Shown piece after piece: positions 15,804-23,405 of a stretch of DNA of 64,000 nt. Source of the DNA: Actinomadura macrotermitis. Its GTDB lineage: Bacteria > Actinomycetota > Actinomycetes > Streptosporangiales > Streptosporangiaceae. The position numbers and the translations under genes are program-made. The notes beneath the pieces were generated by a model, which did no database searches, was not told the origin of the DNA, and saw nothing but the letters and a program-made list of their open reading frames with translations. Where the stretch lies: contig NZ_WEGH01000005.1 in NCBI RefSeq assembly GCF_009604375.1, forward strand, positions 310,001-374,000, read 5' to 3'. Position 1 is the stretch's first letter; the number at the start of each line of letters is the position of its first letter.

Positions 15804-15953
15804 CGAGTCCCCCTCATACGGCGCTGCCCACGGCCGCCCGGGAAACCCCACCGCCAACGAGCAGATCTGCACACCCGCGCCCGCCATACCCGGGCCGCGC
15901 CCACCCGCAACTCCGCCCCGGACCAAGACTTGCCCGCACCGACCTGCCCGCGC

Positions 15954-16913
15954 TCACCGGTCCCGCTGCGCCCGCACCAGCACCTCACCGGCCTGCGTCC
16001 AGGAGTACAGCACCGACCGGCCCGCGCGGCGGCGCCGCACCAGCCCCGCCTCCAGCAGCACCCGCAGATGACGCCCCACCGACCCCAGCCCCTGACCCGT
16101 CAACGCCACCAGCTGCGTACTGCTCTTGGGCGACTCCAGCAGCACCAGCACCTGCGCCCGCCCCGCACCCAGCAGCCGGGCCAGCCCGCCGGGCACCCGC
16201 TCCCGCCCCGCCAGCACCCCCGCGCACGGATACACCACCGCCGACCGCCCCGACCGGTCCCACGCCACCCACGAACGGTCCGGCGTCACCGGCACGAACA
16301 CCAGACGCGCCCCGCTCACCTGGCGCGGCAGCTGCTCGTGCACCCCTATCTGCAACCGGCCGTCCCCGAGCCAGCGCAGCCCCGACCGCGTCCCCTCCAG
16401 CGCCGCCGCCCAGCCGCCCCGGCCCAGCCGCTCGACCCGCACCAGCACATCGGCCTCCAGCACCCGCCGGCGCCGCTCCCACGACGGCCGCACCGCCTGC
16501 CGCCACACCCACTCCAGCAGCTCCGCCGCCCGCCCGGGCAGATCATCACGGCACAACCCGGCAGGCAGCGGGCCGCCCAGCGCCACCCGCAGATCCGCGC
16601 GCGCCGCCTCCGCCGCCACCGCGCCCACCAGCGCCACCTCACGCTCGAAAGACGCCTCACCGCCCGGCGGGGGAGTGAGGAACGTGGCGTTCCAGCCCCC
16701 GCACAGCCCCGCCCGCACCAGCGCCGCCGCCACCGGATCACCCGCCAGCCGCTCACGGTAGGCCGGCAGATGCTCTCCCAACCAGGCCCGCTCGCCCGGA
16801 TGCGACGCCGACCCGCCCGCCAGCACCTTCACACACGCCACCGTCTCGGCCAGCGGCGACACCACGAACCGGCTCTGCGCCAAAGTGTCGGCGTCGACCC
16901 GCCACCAGCCCAC
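15954..16913 (-). CDS. ArsR-like transcriptional regulator with N-terminal DUF5937
   Basis: A 319-residue regulator. The N-terminus (VDADTLAQSRFVVSPLAETV) is typical of DUF5937. The C-terminal 75 residues form a winged helix (SPKSSTQLVALTGQGLGSVG, RHLRVLLEAGLVRRRRAGRS) of the ArsR type, and no metal-binding cysteines are seen there. The start is a GTG at 16913, nine bases after the TetR stop, so the two regulator genes are probably one transcript. It may control the adjacent ABC-2-like protein. That is inference from position. Confidence 0.85.
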   Translation of the reverse strand: MGWWRVDADTLAQSRFVVSPLAETVACVKVLAGGSASHPGERAWLGEHLPAYRERLAGDPVAAALVRAGLCGGWNATFLTPPPGGEASFEREVALVGAVAAEAARADLRVALGGPLPAGLCRDDLPGRAAELLEWVWRQAVRPSWERRRRVLEADVLVRVERLGRGGWAAALEGTRSGLRWLGDGRLQIGVHEQLPRQVSGARLVFVPVTPDRSWVAWDRSGRSAVVYPCAGVLAGRERVPGGLARLLGAGRAQVLVLLESPKSSTQLVALTGQGLGSVGRHLRVLLEAGLVRRRRAGRSVLYSWTQAGEVLVRAQRDR

Positions 16914-16922
16914 CGGCGCCCG

Positions 16923-17474
16923 CTACCGGCCGAAGACCAGCGCCGCGGCGCGGTCCAGCACCTCGGCCCGCGAACGGCCCTCATGACCGGCGGCCAGGAA
17001 ATGGTGCCCGATCGCCACACAGAAGGCGATCAGGCTGCGCGCCTCGACCTCGGCCGGATCATCGCAGAACGAACCGATCGCCTCGCGCAGCAACGCCATC
17101 CGCCGGTCGTCGACCCGCCGCAGCCGCGCCGCGACCGCCTCGTCACGCCGCGCCCAGTCCCGCACCGCAAGATCGATGGGCAGCAGCCGGTCACCGGAGA
17201 AGGTGAGCGCGCCCGCCAGCCGCGCCCGCGCCATCACATCGCCCTCCTCACGCCCCACCCGCTCGATCACCTCATCGGTGCACTCACGCTCCCAGGCGTC
17301 CAGCATCGCCTCCAGCAACGCGTCCCGATCGGCGAAATACCCATAGAAACCACCCTTGGTGACGCCCAGGCGCTTGGCCAGCGCCTCGACCCGCACCGCG
17401 TCCGGGCCGCCCTCGGCCAGCACCCGCAGCCCCTCTTGCACCCACCGGCCACGCGGTGTACGAGCAGCGCCCAC
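16923..17474 (-). CDS. TetR family regulator
   Basis: About 183 residues. The N-terminal helix-turn-helix (VEALAKRLGVTKGGFYGYFA) is a classical TetR domain, and the rest is the ligand-binding helical domain. I chose the GTG at 17474 because GGGAGG lies immediately upstream. Another GTG sits at 17486. A symmetrical TATACG-CCGC-CGTATA sequence 18 bases upstream is a likely autoregulatory operator. It heads the regulator pair upstream of the ABC-2-like protein. Confidence 0.87.
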   Translation of the reverse strand: MGAARTPRGRWVQEGLRVLAEGGPDAVRVEALAKRLGVTKGGFYGYFADRDALLEAMLDAWERECTDEVIERVGREEGDVMARARLAGALTFSGDRLLPIDLAVRDWARRDEAVAARLRRVDDRRMALLREAIGSFCDDPAEVEARSLIAFCVAIGHHFLAAGHEGRSRAEVLDRAAALVFGR

Positions 17475-17491
17475 GATGCCTCCCACCCCGA

Positions 17492-17507
17492 TATACGCCG
17501 CCGTATA
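17492..17507. promoter_or_regulatory. candidate TetR operator
   Basis: TATACG (17492-17497), four bases, CGTATA (17502-17507): perfect six-base arms immediately upstream of the TetR start. A third half site TATACG occurs at 17526-17531. Placement fits autoregulation. Confidence 0.6.
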
Positions 17508-17588
17508 ACCCTTCCCGCCCCAACCTATACGCCACCATCCTCCACACCGCACACCCCAGCGGAACCGGACCAGCCCAACGGCCGCCCA

Positions 17589-18167
17589 CTAAGGAGCCGG
17601 CTTGGGAACAAGCACGCAGGCAGCGACAGGACCCTGCATCAAGATGGTGCTGGTGGAACTACCCCCATCAGGGGACGCCGACATCGTCCACACGAACGTC
17701 TGACCGGGCCTGAACAACCGGGTATCGATGCGCATCTGCCAACCGGAACCGGAACCATCACCAGGGATATTGGCAGGCGCACTGTAGAGACCCGGCGGGA
17801 CGTCCTGAACATAGACACCACGAGGCTCCCTGCACCATTTGCCATACGGGACGTTGTCGACGACGGCGGGCACACCCAGCTCACGCAACCGCTCACTCAA
17901 AGCGGGCGCGTCCCTGAAATCGCGCAGAGTGATGACCACGACCCCCCGGGCGTCCCCGGTGACGGCATAAGCCGGCTCGGCGCCGCCCTGCAAGACGACC
18001 GCCATCGCGGCACAGACACCGGCGACCGCACCGGCGGCCAGGACGAGACGGCGGCGCGGCGCCCGGAACCGGCGCACCCGCCGACCGCCGGCATGGGCCG
18101 CGAGATACCCCTTGAGTTCGACCAGGCGCCGCTCTTCGAAGCCGGCCAGTGGCTCGGTACCGGTCAT
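17589..18167 (-). CDS. membrane-anchored protein coupled to an ECF sigma factor
   Basis: A 192-residue protein. An N-terminal cytoplasmic segment of about 40 residues (PLAGFEERRLVELKGYLAAH, Arg-rich patch) precedes one transmembrane helix (LVLAAGAVAGVCAAMAVVL, residues about 42-60) and an external domain of about 125 residues with no motif I recognise. The ATG overlaps the stop of the sigma factor gene (TGATG). This layout is that of an anti-sigma factor or a sigma-associated sensor, but no zinc motif (HxxxCxxC) is visible in the N-terminus. The role is inferred. Confidence 0.75.
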   Translation of the reverse strand: MTGTEPLAGFEERRLVELKGYLAAHAGGRRVRRFRAPRRRLVLAAGAVAGVCAAMAVVLQGGAEPAYAVTGDARGVVVITLRDFRDAPALSERLRELGVPAVVDNVPYGKWCREPRGVYVQDVPPGLYSAPANIPGDGSGSGWQMRIDTRLFRPGQTFVWTMSASPDGGSSTSTILMQGPVAACVLVPKPAP

Positions 18168-18760
18168 CAGGATGCTCCATCCAGACTCGTGACGGTTTCG
18201 GCACGGGGCGCGCCTTGAAGCAGACGGTGGGCACGATGCAGACGAACCCGCGCGGTGCCCACACGTATGCCCAGCACGGCGGCCGCCTCGGCCACCGCCA
18301 GCCCGTCGACGTCGACGAGCTCGGCGATCGCCCGCAACCCCTTGGGAAGACCGGTCATGGCCGCCAGAAGCCGCCGGGCGTCCCGCTCGGCATCGATACG
18401 CTCCTCCAAACGGGCGATGTCGTCGGAGTCCAGCCACCGGCGGCCTCCCGCACGGCCGCTCTTGCGCACCTCCCGCGCGGCACGGCGCCGCTCGGCCGCC
18501 ACCACGTTGCGGGCTATCCCGAACAACCACGCCAGCTCACCACCCAGCTCGGACCGATAACCACCGGCACCGTCGATGGCCGCCAGGAAGACCTCGGTGG
18601 TCAGATCATCGACGGTGTGCGGATCACCCACCCGCCGCGCCATGAACCGGCCGACCGCGGCGACATGACGCCGGTAGAACACCTCGAAGGCCGCCGGATC
18701 GCGCATGACCTGCTGGAGATCCCCGGCTTGCGAGGAGGCTTTCGAAGAGCCGTCCGACAT
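18167..18760 (-). CDS. RNA polymerase ECF sigma factor
   Basis: A 197-residue sigma-70 family protein. Region 2 includes FEVFYRRHVAAVGRFMARRV and DDLTTEVFLAAI. Region 4 includes AELVDVDGLAVAEAAAVLGI followed by the recognition helix RVGTARVRLHRAHRLLQ. The ATG at 18760 has GGAAGG eight bases upstream. A GTG at 18769 is the alternative. It is followed by an overlapping gene for a membrane-anchored protein, so a sigma/regulator pair responding to an outside signal is likely. The target promoter is unknown. Confidence 0.88.
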   Translation of the reverse strand: MSDGSSKASSQAGDLQQVMRDPAAFEVFYRRHVAAVGRFMARRVGDPHTVDDLTTEVFLAAIDGAGGYRSELGGELAWLFGIARNVVAAERRRAAREVRKSGRAGGRRWLDSDDIARLEERIDAERDARRLLAAMTGLPKGLRAIAELVDVDGLAVAEAAAVLGIRVGTARVRLHRAHRLLQGAPRAETVTSLDGAS

Positions 18761-18769
18761 CCACTGCAC

Positions 18770-19513
18770 CTTCCGGTAGCCGGTCTTTCTCCTTCTTGGT
18801 CGGCAGGAGGGCCCGCATTACATCCCACGACGCGCTTTGACCGATCGCCCGGCCGGCACGACCGCGCCGCCGGCCAAAGATCCGCACGGAACGAGGCCGA
18901 GCGGGTGCGGTCCGCCGGGCGGCTCGGGGGAGTGGAAGCAGCAGCGGCCCGCGCGTTGAAAGTCCAGGCCAGCGAAGCGGTCAAGCAGCACCGATCGGCC
19001 TCAATGTCGCAAATGTCGATAGTGAGGAGTTCGCCGACGGGGGAGAGGTGCGGCAGCCCGCCCCTTGAACGACCAGAACGCGCGGCCGGCACTCGACGCG
19101 GCGGCCACCGAAGCGCGAGCAGACCCGCCGCGCAGAACACCGGCCGGATCAAGGGCGACGAGGCGACCGGTGTGAGCACGATGGCCGCTGAACAGGCGGC
19201 CGTTGAACAAGCGCACAGCCGGACCGAGCCGGCCTGCGGAAGGAGGCCGCGACGCGAGGCGATGGCGCCGCGGCGCGCAGCGAGGGTGGCGGAAGGGGCC
19301 GGGCGCAGGCAGCGGACGGGCGCGCGGTCGCCGGCCCGGCGGGGCAAGGGCGGGGTAGGGCCACCGCTCGAGGGGTTTCTCTCCGAGGAGCCAGAACAGG
19401 GCGAAACCACCCGAAGCTGCTCTACTTAACATAATGTACATTATCGACCAAGGAGAGATCATCCGAAGAGGGGGTGAAACGGACACCCGACCGGGACACC
19501 CCACCCGCCCTCG
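18770..19513. other. gene-poor stretch, about 740 bases
   Basis: Several overlapping open frames exist on both strands, but none has a good ribosome site, a recognisable domain or balanced composition (most are Arg/Pro/Ala rich). The middle (18990-19030) contains repeated CGACATT-like words. The right end turns AT-rich around 19425-19450 and holds a perfect 14-bp palindrome followed by AAGGAGA, as if a promoter and ribosome site serve a short rightward transcript, yet the only frames there run antisense into the next gene. I could not assign a function. Confidence 0.5.
19431..19444. promoter_or_regulatory. perfect 14-bp palindrome ATAATGTACATTAT
   Basis: ATAATGT followed by its exact complement ACATTAT, in an AT-rich island inside very GC-rich DNA. 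It is flanked by AAGGAGA at 19450 and lies upstream of the reverse-oriented small gene's stop. It resembles a repressor operator overlapping a promoter. The regulated gene is unclear. Confidence 0.5.
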
Positions 19514-19987
19514 TCACACCGACCGGCCCGCCACCGGCGCGCGGTGCGGCTCGAGCGCCCGCATGTACTCCATCAGCCGCACACCGATCTCGAACGCCAC
19601 ATCGGCGCCCCGCAGATCCGGATCAGGCCAGACCTCCGACACCCGCCGCCAGCCGTCACGCCCCAGGAACGCCCCGGCGACCGGCTCGAGGCCCAGCGCG
19701 CCGCGCCACACGCCCTCGGCCGCGCGCAGCCGCACCAGCACCGCCTCGTTGTCGGCCTCCTGGCGGTGCTCGGCGTGAAAACCGATCTCCAGTGCCTGCG
19801 CGGCCGCGCCCGCGACCAGGTCGGCGCCGATCAGCTGCGCCTCGTAGTGCTCGCGGGCCGGCTCGGGGCCGCCGAGCCATGCTTTGATCCCCCGTCCGTG
19901 CACCCGCAGGTGCAGGGCGCCCAGGGCCGGCGGCGTCGATCCCCGCACGACCTCGCCGACGTGGTCGAACAGTTCCTGGCTCGTCAT
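19514..19987 (-). CDS. hypothetical protein
   Basis: A 157-residue soluble protein of balanced composition (LFDHVGEVVRGSTPPALGAL, LHLRVHGRGIKAWLGGPEPA, FEIGVRLMEYMRALEPH). I do not recognise the family. It resembles small conserved actinobacterial proteins without assigned roles. The ATG at 19987 is preceded by GGAGGTGA at a good distance. A long inverted repeat lies 74-107 bases upstream and may be its operator. It stands between the gene-poor stretch and a receptor kinase gene on the same strand. Confidence 0.75.
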   Translation of the reverse strand: MTSQELFDHVGEVVRGSTPPALGALHLRVHGRGIKAWLGGPEPAREHYEAQLIGADLVAGAAAQALEIGFHAEHRQEADNEAVLVRLRAAEGVWRGALGLEPVAGAFLGRDGWRRVSEVWPDPDLRGADVAFEIGVRLMEYMRALEPHRAPVAGRSV

Positions 19988-20060
19988 GGGTCACCTCCGC
20001 GAGGATCGTAGGGCGGGCCACCGACATCCCCGCCCGGCCCAGAAAACGGACGAAAGATGC

Positions 20061-20094
20061 TAAACCGTACAGAAGGTGGATTCTGTATGGTTTA
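20061..20094. promoter_or_regulatory. long inverted repeat upstream of the hypothetical gene
   Basis: TAAACCGTACAGAA (20061-20074), six bases, TTCTGTATGGTTTA (20081-20094): 13 of 14 positions complementary. It lies between the kinase gene (stop 20180) and the hypothetical gene (start 19987), both leftward. It could be an operator for the latter or a hairpin ending the kinase transcript. The arms lack the T run of a strong terminator. Confidence 0.55.
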
Positions 20095-20179
20095 CATCAG
20101 GGTCGGATCCGCCTGTCCGGCGGACGATGTCCGGTCGGCCCGTTCCGCCAGGCCTGCTGCGGCGCGTCCCCTGGCCGGG

Positions 20180-21619
20180 TCATCCGCGCCAGTCCTGGCC
20201 GGTGCCGCCGCCGCACGGCCTGAGCACCAGGGCGACGAAGGGCGCCGCAGGCCGGGAGGTGTCCAGGCACAGTCCGCTGCTGAGGTTGGTGAGCCGGCCG
20301 GTCGCGGGGTCGTGGCGCCATCCTTGGCCGGTGCGGTTCCCGCACCGGTTCAAGATCGCGCCGACTCCCCCGGCGGGGGCGCCGGCGGTGTCCAGGCACA
20401 GTCCGCTGGGCGGGTTGGTGAGGTGGTGGGTGGCCTGGTCGTAGCGCCATTGCTGGCCGCTGAAGTTGCCGCAGTCGCGGACCTGTACTCCGACGCCGGG
20501 GCCTTGGGGGCCGTCGGTGTCGATGCACAGTCCGCTGGCGGTGTTGGTGATGGGGCCCGGGCCGAGGGCGGGCGGCCGCGGGGTGGGTGTGGTGGCCGGT
20601 TGCGTGCTGGTGGGCGGTGCCGGTGTTGTGGTGGCGGTGGTGGGCGGTGCCGCCGCGGGCCGGTCTTTGGTTGCGGTGTTCGCGTCGGATGCGGTCAGGG
20701 TCAGTGCGACGGCGCCGGTCGTGAGGAGCAGGATCGCGGTCAGGGCCGCGTAGGGGGCGATGTGCCGGGCGGCGCGGGAATCGTGGGGTGTCGTCAGGTG
20801 GCGGGTGCGGGGGTCGTGGTACTGGGGCGGGGTGGGCGGCGGGCCGGTGAGTTCGGCGAGCAGTTGGGGAACGGTGGGGCGGGCGGCCGGGTCTTTGGCG
20901 AGGGCGCGGGCGGCGAGTCGGCGAAGGTGGGGTTCGAGGCCGTCCAGGTCGGGTTCGGCGTGCTGGACGCGGTCGTTGATCTCGGTGCCGTTGTTCGCGG
21001 TGAAGGCGGGGCGGCCGGTGCCCGCGTAGGCGATGACGGCGCCCCAGCAGAAGACGTCTGCGGCGGGGAGCGGGTGTGCGCCGGCGAGGAGTTCGGGTGC
21101 GATGTAGCCGGGGGTGCCGATGACGGTTCCTGTGCGTGTGAGCCGGGTGGTGGCGTCGAGGGCGCGGGCGATGCCGAAGTCGATGACGCGGGGGCCGACC
21201 GGTGACAGCAGGACGTTGGAGGGTTTGAGGTCCCGGTGGATGATCTGGGCCTGGTGGATGGCGGTCAGGGCCGTCGCGATGCCGACGGCGAGTGCGTCGA
21301 GGTCGGCGCCGCGCAGCGGGCCGTGGGCGGTGACCGCTTGGTGGAGGGTCGGGCCGTCGATGTAGTCGGTGGCCACCCATAGGGGGTCCTGGTCGAGGCC
21401 GGCGTCCAGGACCGGTGCGGTGCAAAAGCGCCGTACTCGCTGTGCGGCGTGCACCTCTTGCCGGAAGCGTTCCCGGAATTGGGGTTCGCGTGCCAGGTCG
21501 GTGTTGATGACCTTCACTGCGGCGCGTTGTCCGGTGTTGTCTTCGGCGAGCCATACGGTTCCCATGCCGCCTTGGCCCAGCTGTCGAACAAGCCGGTAGC
21601 GTCCGATCATCTCGACCAT
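20180..21619 (-). CDS. PknB-type Ser/Thr kinase with ricin-type lectin ectodomain
   Basis: About 479 residues. The kinase domain spans about 5-260: G-loop LGQGGMGTVWLAED, AAVKVI lysine, catalytic HRDLKPSNVLL, VIDFGIARAL and GTPGYIAPE. One transmembrane helix (YAALTAILLLTTGAVALTL) follows, then a Pro/Thr linker and an external beta-trefoil of about 125 residues with three CLDT/CIDT-type repeats ending in QQWRY, QGWRH and QDWRG. It is therefore a receptor kinase that could sense sugars or wall fragments. ATG choices at 21643 and 21619 were weighed. The second starts right before IGRYRL. Confidence 0.9.
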   Translation of the reverse strand: MVEMIGRYRLVRQLGQGGMGTVWLAEDNTGQRAAVKVINTDLAREPQFRERFRQEVHAAQRVRRFCTAPVLDAGLDQDPLWVATDYIDGPTLHQAVTAHGPLRGADLDALAVGIATALTAIHQAQIIHRDLKPSNVLLSPVGPRVIDFGIARALDATTRLTRTGTVIGTPGYIAPELLAGAHPLPAADVFCWGAVIAYAGTGRPAFTANNGTEINDRVQHAEPDLDGLEPHLRRLAARALAKDPAARPTVPQLLAELTGPPPTPPQYHDPRTRHLTTPHDSRAARHIAPYAALTAILLLTTGAVALTLTASDANTATKDRPAAAPPTTATTTPAPPTSTQPATTPTPRPPALGPGPITNTASGLCIDTDGPQGPGVGVQVRDCGNFSGQQWRYDQATHHLTNPPSGLCLDTAGAPAGGVGAILNRCGNRTGQGWRHDPATGRLTNLSSGLCLDTSRPAAPFVALVLRPCGGGTGQDWRG

Positions 21620-21779
21620 GTCGGAAGCATGGCAGAAGAACATCGGTGTCTGGCGGCCGCTCCCCCGGGTCCTTGGGGTTGCCTGTCCCCCGTTTCCGCT
21701 CGAGGTGGATGCTTTTGTGAGTGTGTCGCCTGGTCGGGCCGTCGGGTGGTGGAGTCGCCGTGGTCGGCGAGAAATAGAG

Positions 21780-21815
21780 ATGCTGACGTTTGCGTGGTCC
21801 TGTTAGCGTCAGCAT
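21780..21815 (+). promoter_or_regulatory. operator plus leaderless promoter candidate for the CGNR gene
   Basis: ATGCTGACG (21780-21788) and its exact complement CGTCAGCAT (21807-21815) flank an 18-base spacer and end directly at the ATG (21816). TAGCGT at 21804-21809 fits a TANNNT -10 six bases before the ATG, so the mRNA may start at the AUG. A repressor on this repeat would cover both promoter elements. Autoregulation by the CGNR protein is possible. Confidence 0.55.
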
Positions 21816-22382
21816 ATGGTCGCTGTGGAGTTCCCGATCCTGGGGACGGAGCCGCTCTCGGTGGAGTTCGCCAACACCCTGTACGGCCTGGGCGATCCGG
21901 TCGACTACCTACGCGTCCCTGAGTGGATCGACCTTTGGTTCGCGGAGACGGGGCATCGGGCGAACGGCGCGATGGGCGAGGACGGTGAACGGATCAGGGC
22001 TCTGCGCGACGCGGTTCACGCCGTGCTGTCCGCCGCGGTCGAAGCGCGACCGGCGGAGTCCGGGGCGGTGCAATGCCTGAACGAGTTCGCCGCCGCGGCG
22101 CCGACCGTCCTGCGGCTCGATTGGGCCGCGGGGGCGCCCGTCTCCCGTTGGATGGACACCGTCCGCGGGCCGGACGCGGTACTTGGGCGCATCGCCACCT
22201 GCTGTATCGAACTGCTGACCGGCCCTCGGGCGGAGCGTCTTCGCCGCTGCCCGGGCCCGGGGTGCTCGATGTTCTTCGTCAAAAACCATCCACGCCGGCG
22301 CTGGTGCGATCCCTCGTGCGGTCACCGTGACCGTCAGGCCCGCTACTACCGTCGTCGTCTCGCCCGAGGAGCTTCCCGATGA
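21816..22382 (+). CDS. ABATE/CGNR zinc-finger domain regulator
   Basis: A 188-residue protein. The N-terminal half (LSVEFANTLYGLGDPVDYL, GERIRALRDAVHAVL) is the ABATE domain. The end carries the zinc-binding CGNR motif: RCPGPGCSMFFVKNHPRRRW, then CDPSCGHRDRQARYYRR, with His replacing Asn in CGNR. Such proteins are putative transcriptional regulators. There is no ribosome site, and the start coincides with the end of an inverted repeat. The last codons overlap the following acetyltransferase gene (ATGA). Confidence 0.87.
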   Translation: MVAVEFPILGTEPLSVEFANTLYGLGDPVDYLRVPEWIDLWFAETGHRANGAMGEDGERIRALRDAVHAVLSAAVEARPAESGAVQCLNEFAAAAPTVLRLDWAAGAPVSRWMDTVRGPDAVLGRIATCCIELLTGPRAERLRRCPGPGCSMFFVKNHPRRRWCDPSCGHRDRQARYYRRRLARGASR

Positions 22383-22927
22383 TCACCTTTCGTGCGCTGG
22401 GCGAGCAGGACTTCCCGCTCTTGAAGGGCTGGCTGGAGCAGCCGCACGTGGCGCGCTGGTGGAACCATGAGACCTCGATGGAGGCGGTGGTCCGCGATTT
22501 CGGTCCCGGTACCCGTGGTGAGGAGCCGGGTGAAGACCTCTTGGCCTTCCTGGACGGCGCTCCGTTCGGCCTGGTGCAGCGGGCGTGGCTGGCCGACTAC
22601 CCCGAGGATCTGGTCCCGCTCGGCGAGATCGTCCAGGTCCCCGAGGGCGCGCTGGAGATCGACTACCTGATCGGCGACCCCGGCCGGGTGGGCCGGGGCC
22701 TCGGCACCTTGATGATCCGCTCCATGCTGGAGCGGACCTGGGAGGAACTGCCCACGGCCACGTGCGTCATCGTGCCGGTCGTGGCCGGCAACGTCGCCTC
22801 CTGGCGAGCGCTGGAGAAGGCGGGTCTCCGGCGCATCGGCGAGGGCGAGCTGTCTCCCGACAATCCGATCGACGATCCGCGCCACTACGTCTACCGCATC
22901 GACCGCCCGGAACCTGCGACCGGATGA
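22379..22927 (+). CDS. GNAT acetyltransferase, AAC(6')-like
   Basis: A 182-residue GNAT protein. The start (ITFRALGEQDFPLLKGWLEQ, HVARWWNHE) and acetyl-CoA loop (GDPGRVGRGLGTLMIRSML) with NVASWRALEKAGLRR resemble the AAC(6')-Ib group of aminoglycoside acetyltransferases and related siderophore-type transferases. The true substrate cannot be told. Translation is coupled to the upstream CGNR regulator through a four-base overlap, so expression is probably governed by the operator before that gene. Confidence 0.85.
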   Translation: MITFRALGEQDFPLLKGWLEQPHVARWWNHETSMEAVVRDFGPGTRGEEPGEDLLAFLDGAPFGLVQRAWLADYPEDLVPLGEIVQVPEGALEIDYLIGDPGRVGRGLGTLMIRSMLERTWEELPTATCVIVPVVAGNVASWRALEKAGLRRIGEGELSPDNPIDDPRHYVYRIDRPEPATG

Positions 22928-23405
22928 CCGGTGCGGGAGGCGGTTCCCGGCGGAATGTGGCGCCGCTTCGGGTTGGTCGAGGGTGTCTGCGCATGCTCCG
23001 AAGCGGCACCGGGACAAGGGCGGGTCCGGCCGGTCCGTGCCGGTGAGGACGTTGGCGTCCAGCTGGGCTGACCCGTCGCTCCTCCCCCGTCGCCTGTGTC
23101 GGCGGCTCGCTCTTGATCGGCTGGCGGCAGCCGTCAGGCCTGGTGCGTGGTGAGGGCGGCATCGCTGCCGTACGGGAGCGGCGGCTGACGCGGGTCTGTG
23201 GTGGAGCCGTGGGGCTCGTGCGTGGCCGCAGGCGGCCCGTCCCCCGCCAGAGCACGACCTCCCGTGACTTCTCTATGTGAATCGTTTGCTACCCAGTGTA
23301 GCTATCTTGGTGTTGGGTAGAGGGGGTGTGGAGCGGCCAGGGCAGGGTGCAGTGGTCACCGGCCGGGCGCTGCTCGCAGAGCCGGTCGTTAGCCGTGGAG
23401 GGCGT
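22928..23405. other. intergenic, about 480 bases
   Basis: No convincing gene. GCCGCTTCGG (22962-22971) and CCGAAGCGGC (22998-23007) could form a weak hairpin ending the acetyltransferase transcript. The stretch 23040-23260 has no clear coding bias on either strand. Near the right end an AT-richer segment contains the CTACCCA...TGGGTAG inverted repeat that probably belongs to the promoter of the cis-prenyltransferase gene. Confidence 0.5.
23289..23320. promoter_or_regulatory. inverted repeat before the cis-prenyltransferase gene
   Basis: CTACCCA (23289-23295), 18 bases, TGGGTAG (23314-23320), perfect seven-base arms in a relatively AT-rich segment about 85 bases upstream of the start. It is a possible operator of the cis-prenyltransferase/oxygenase pair. 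Confidence 0.4.

Noticed and set aside
18149..19429. A 426-residue plus-strand frame over the sigma factor and the gene-poor stretch.
   Set aside because: The first part is antisense to a clear ECF sigma factor and the remainder is Arg/Ala/Pro-rich without a ribosome site.
19474..19887. A plus-strand frame starting with GTG after the AT-rich palindrome.
   Set aside because: It is antisense to the better supported 157-residue gene for most of its length and is Pro/Arg/Ala-rich.
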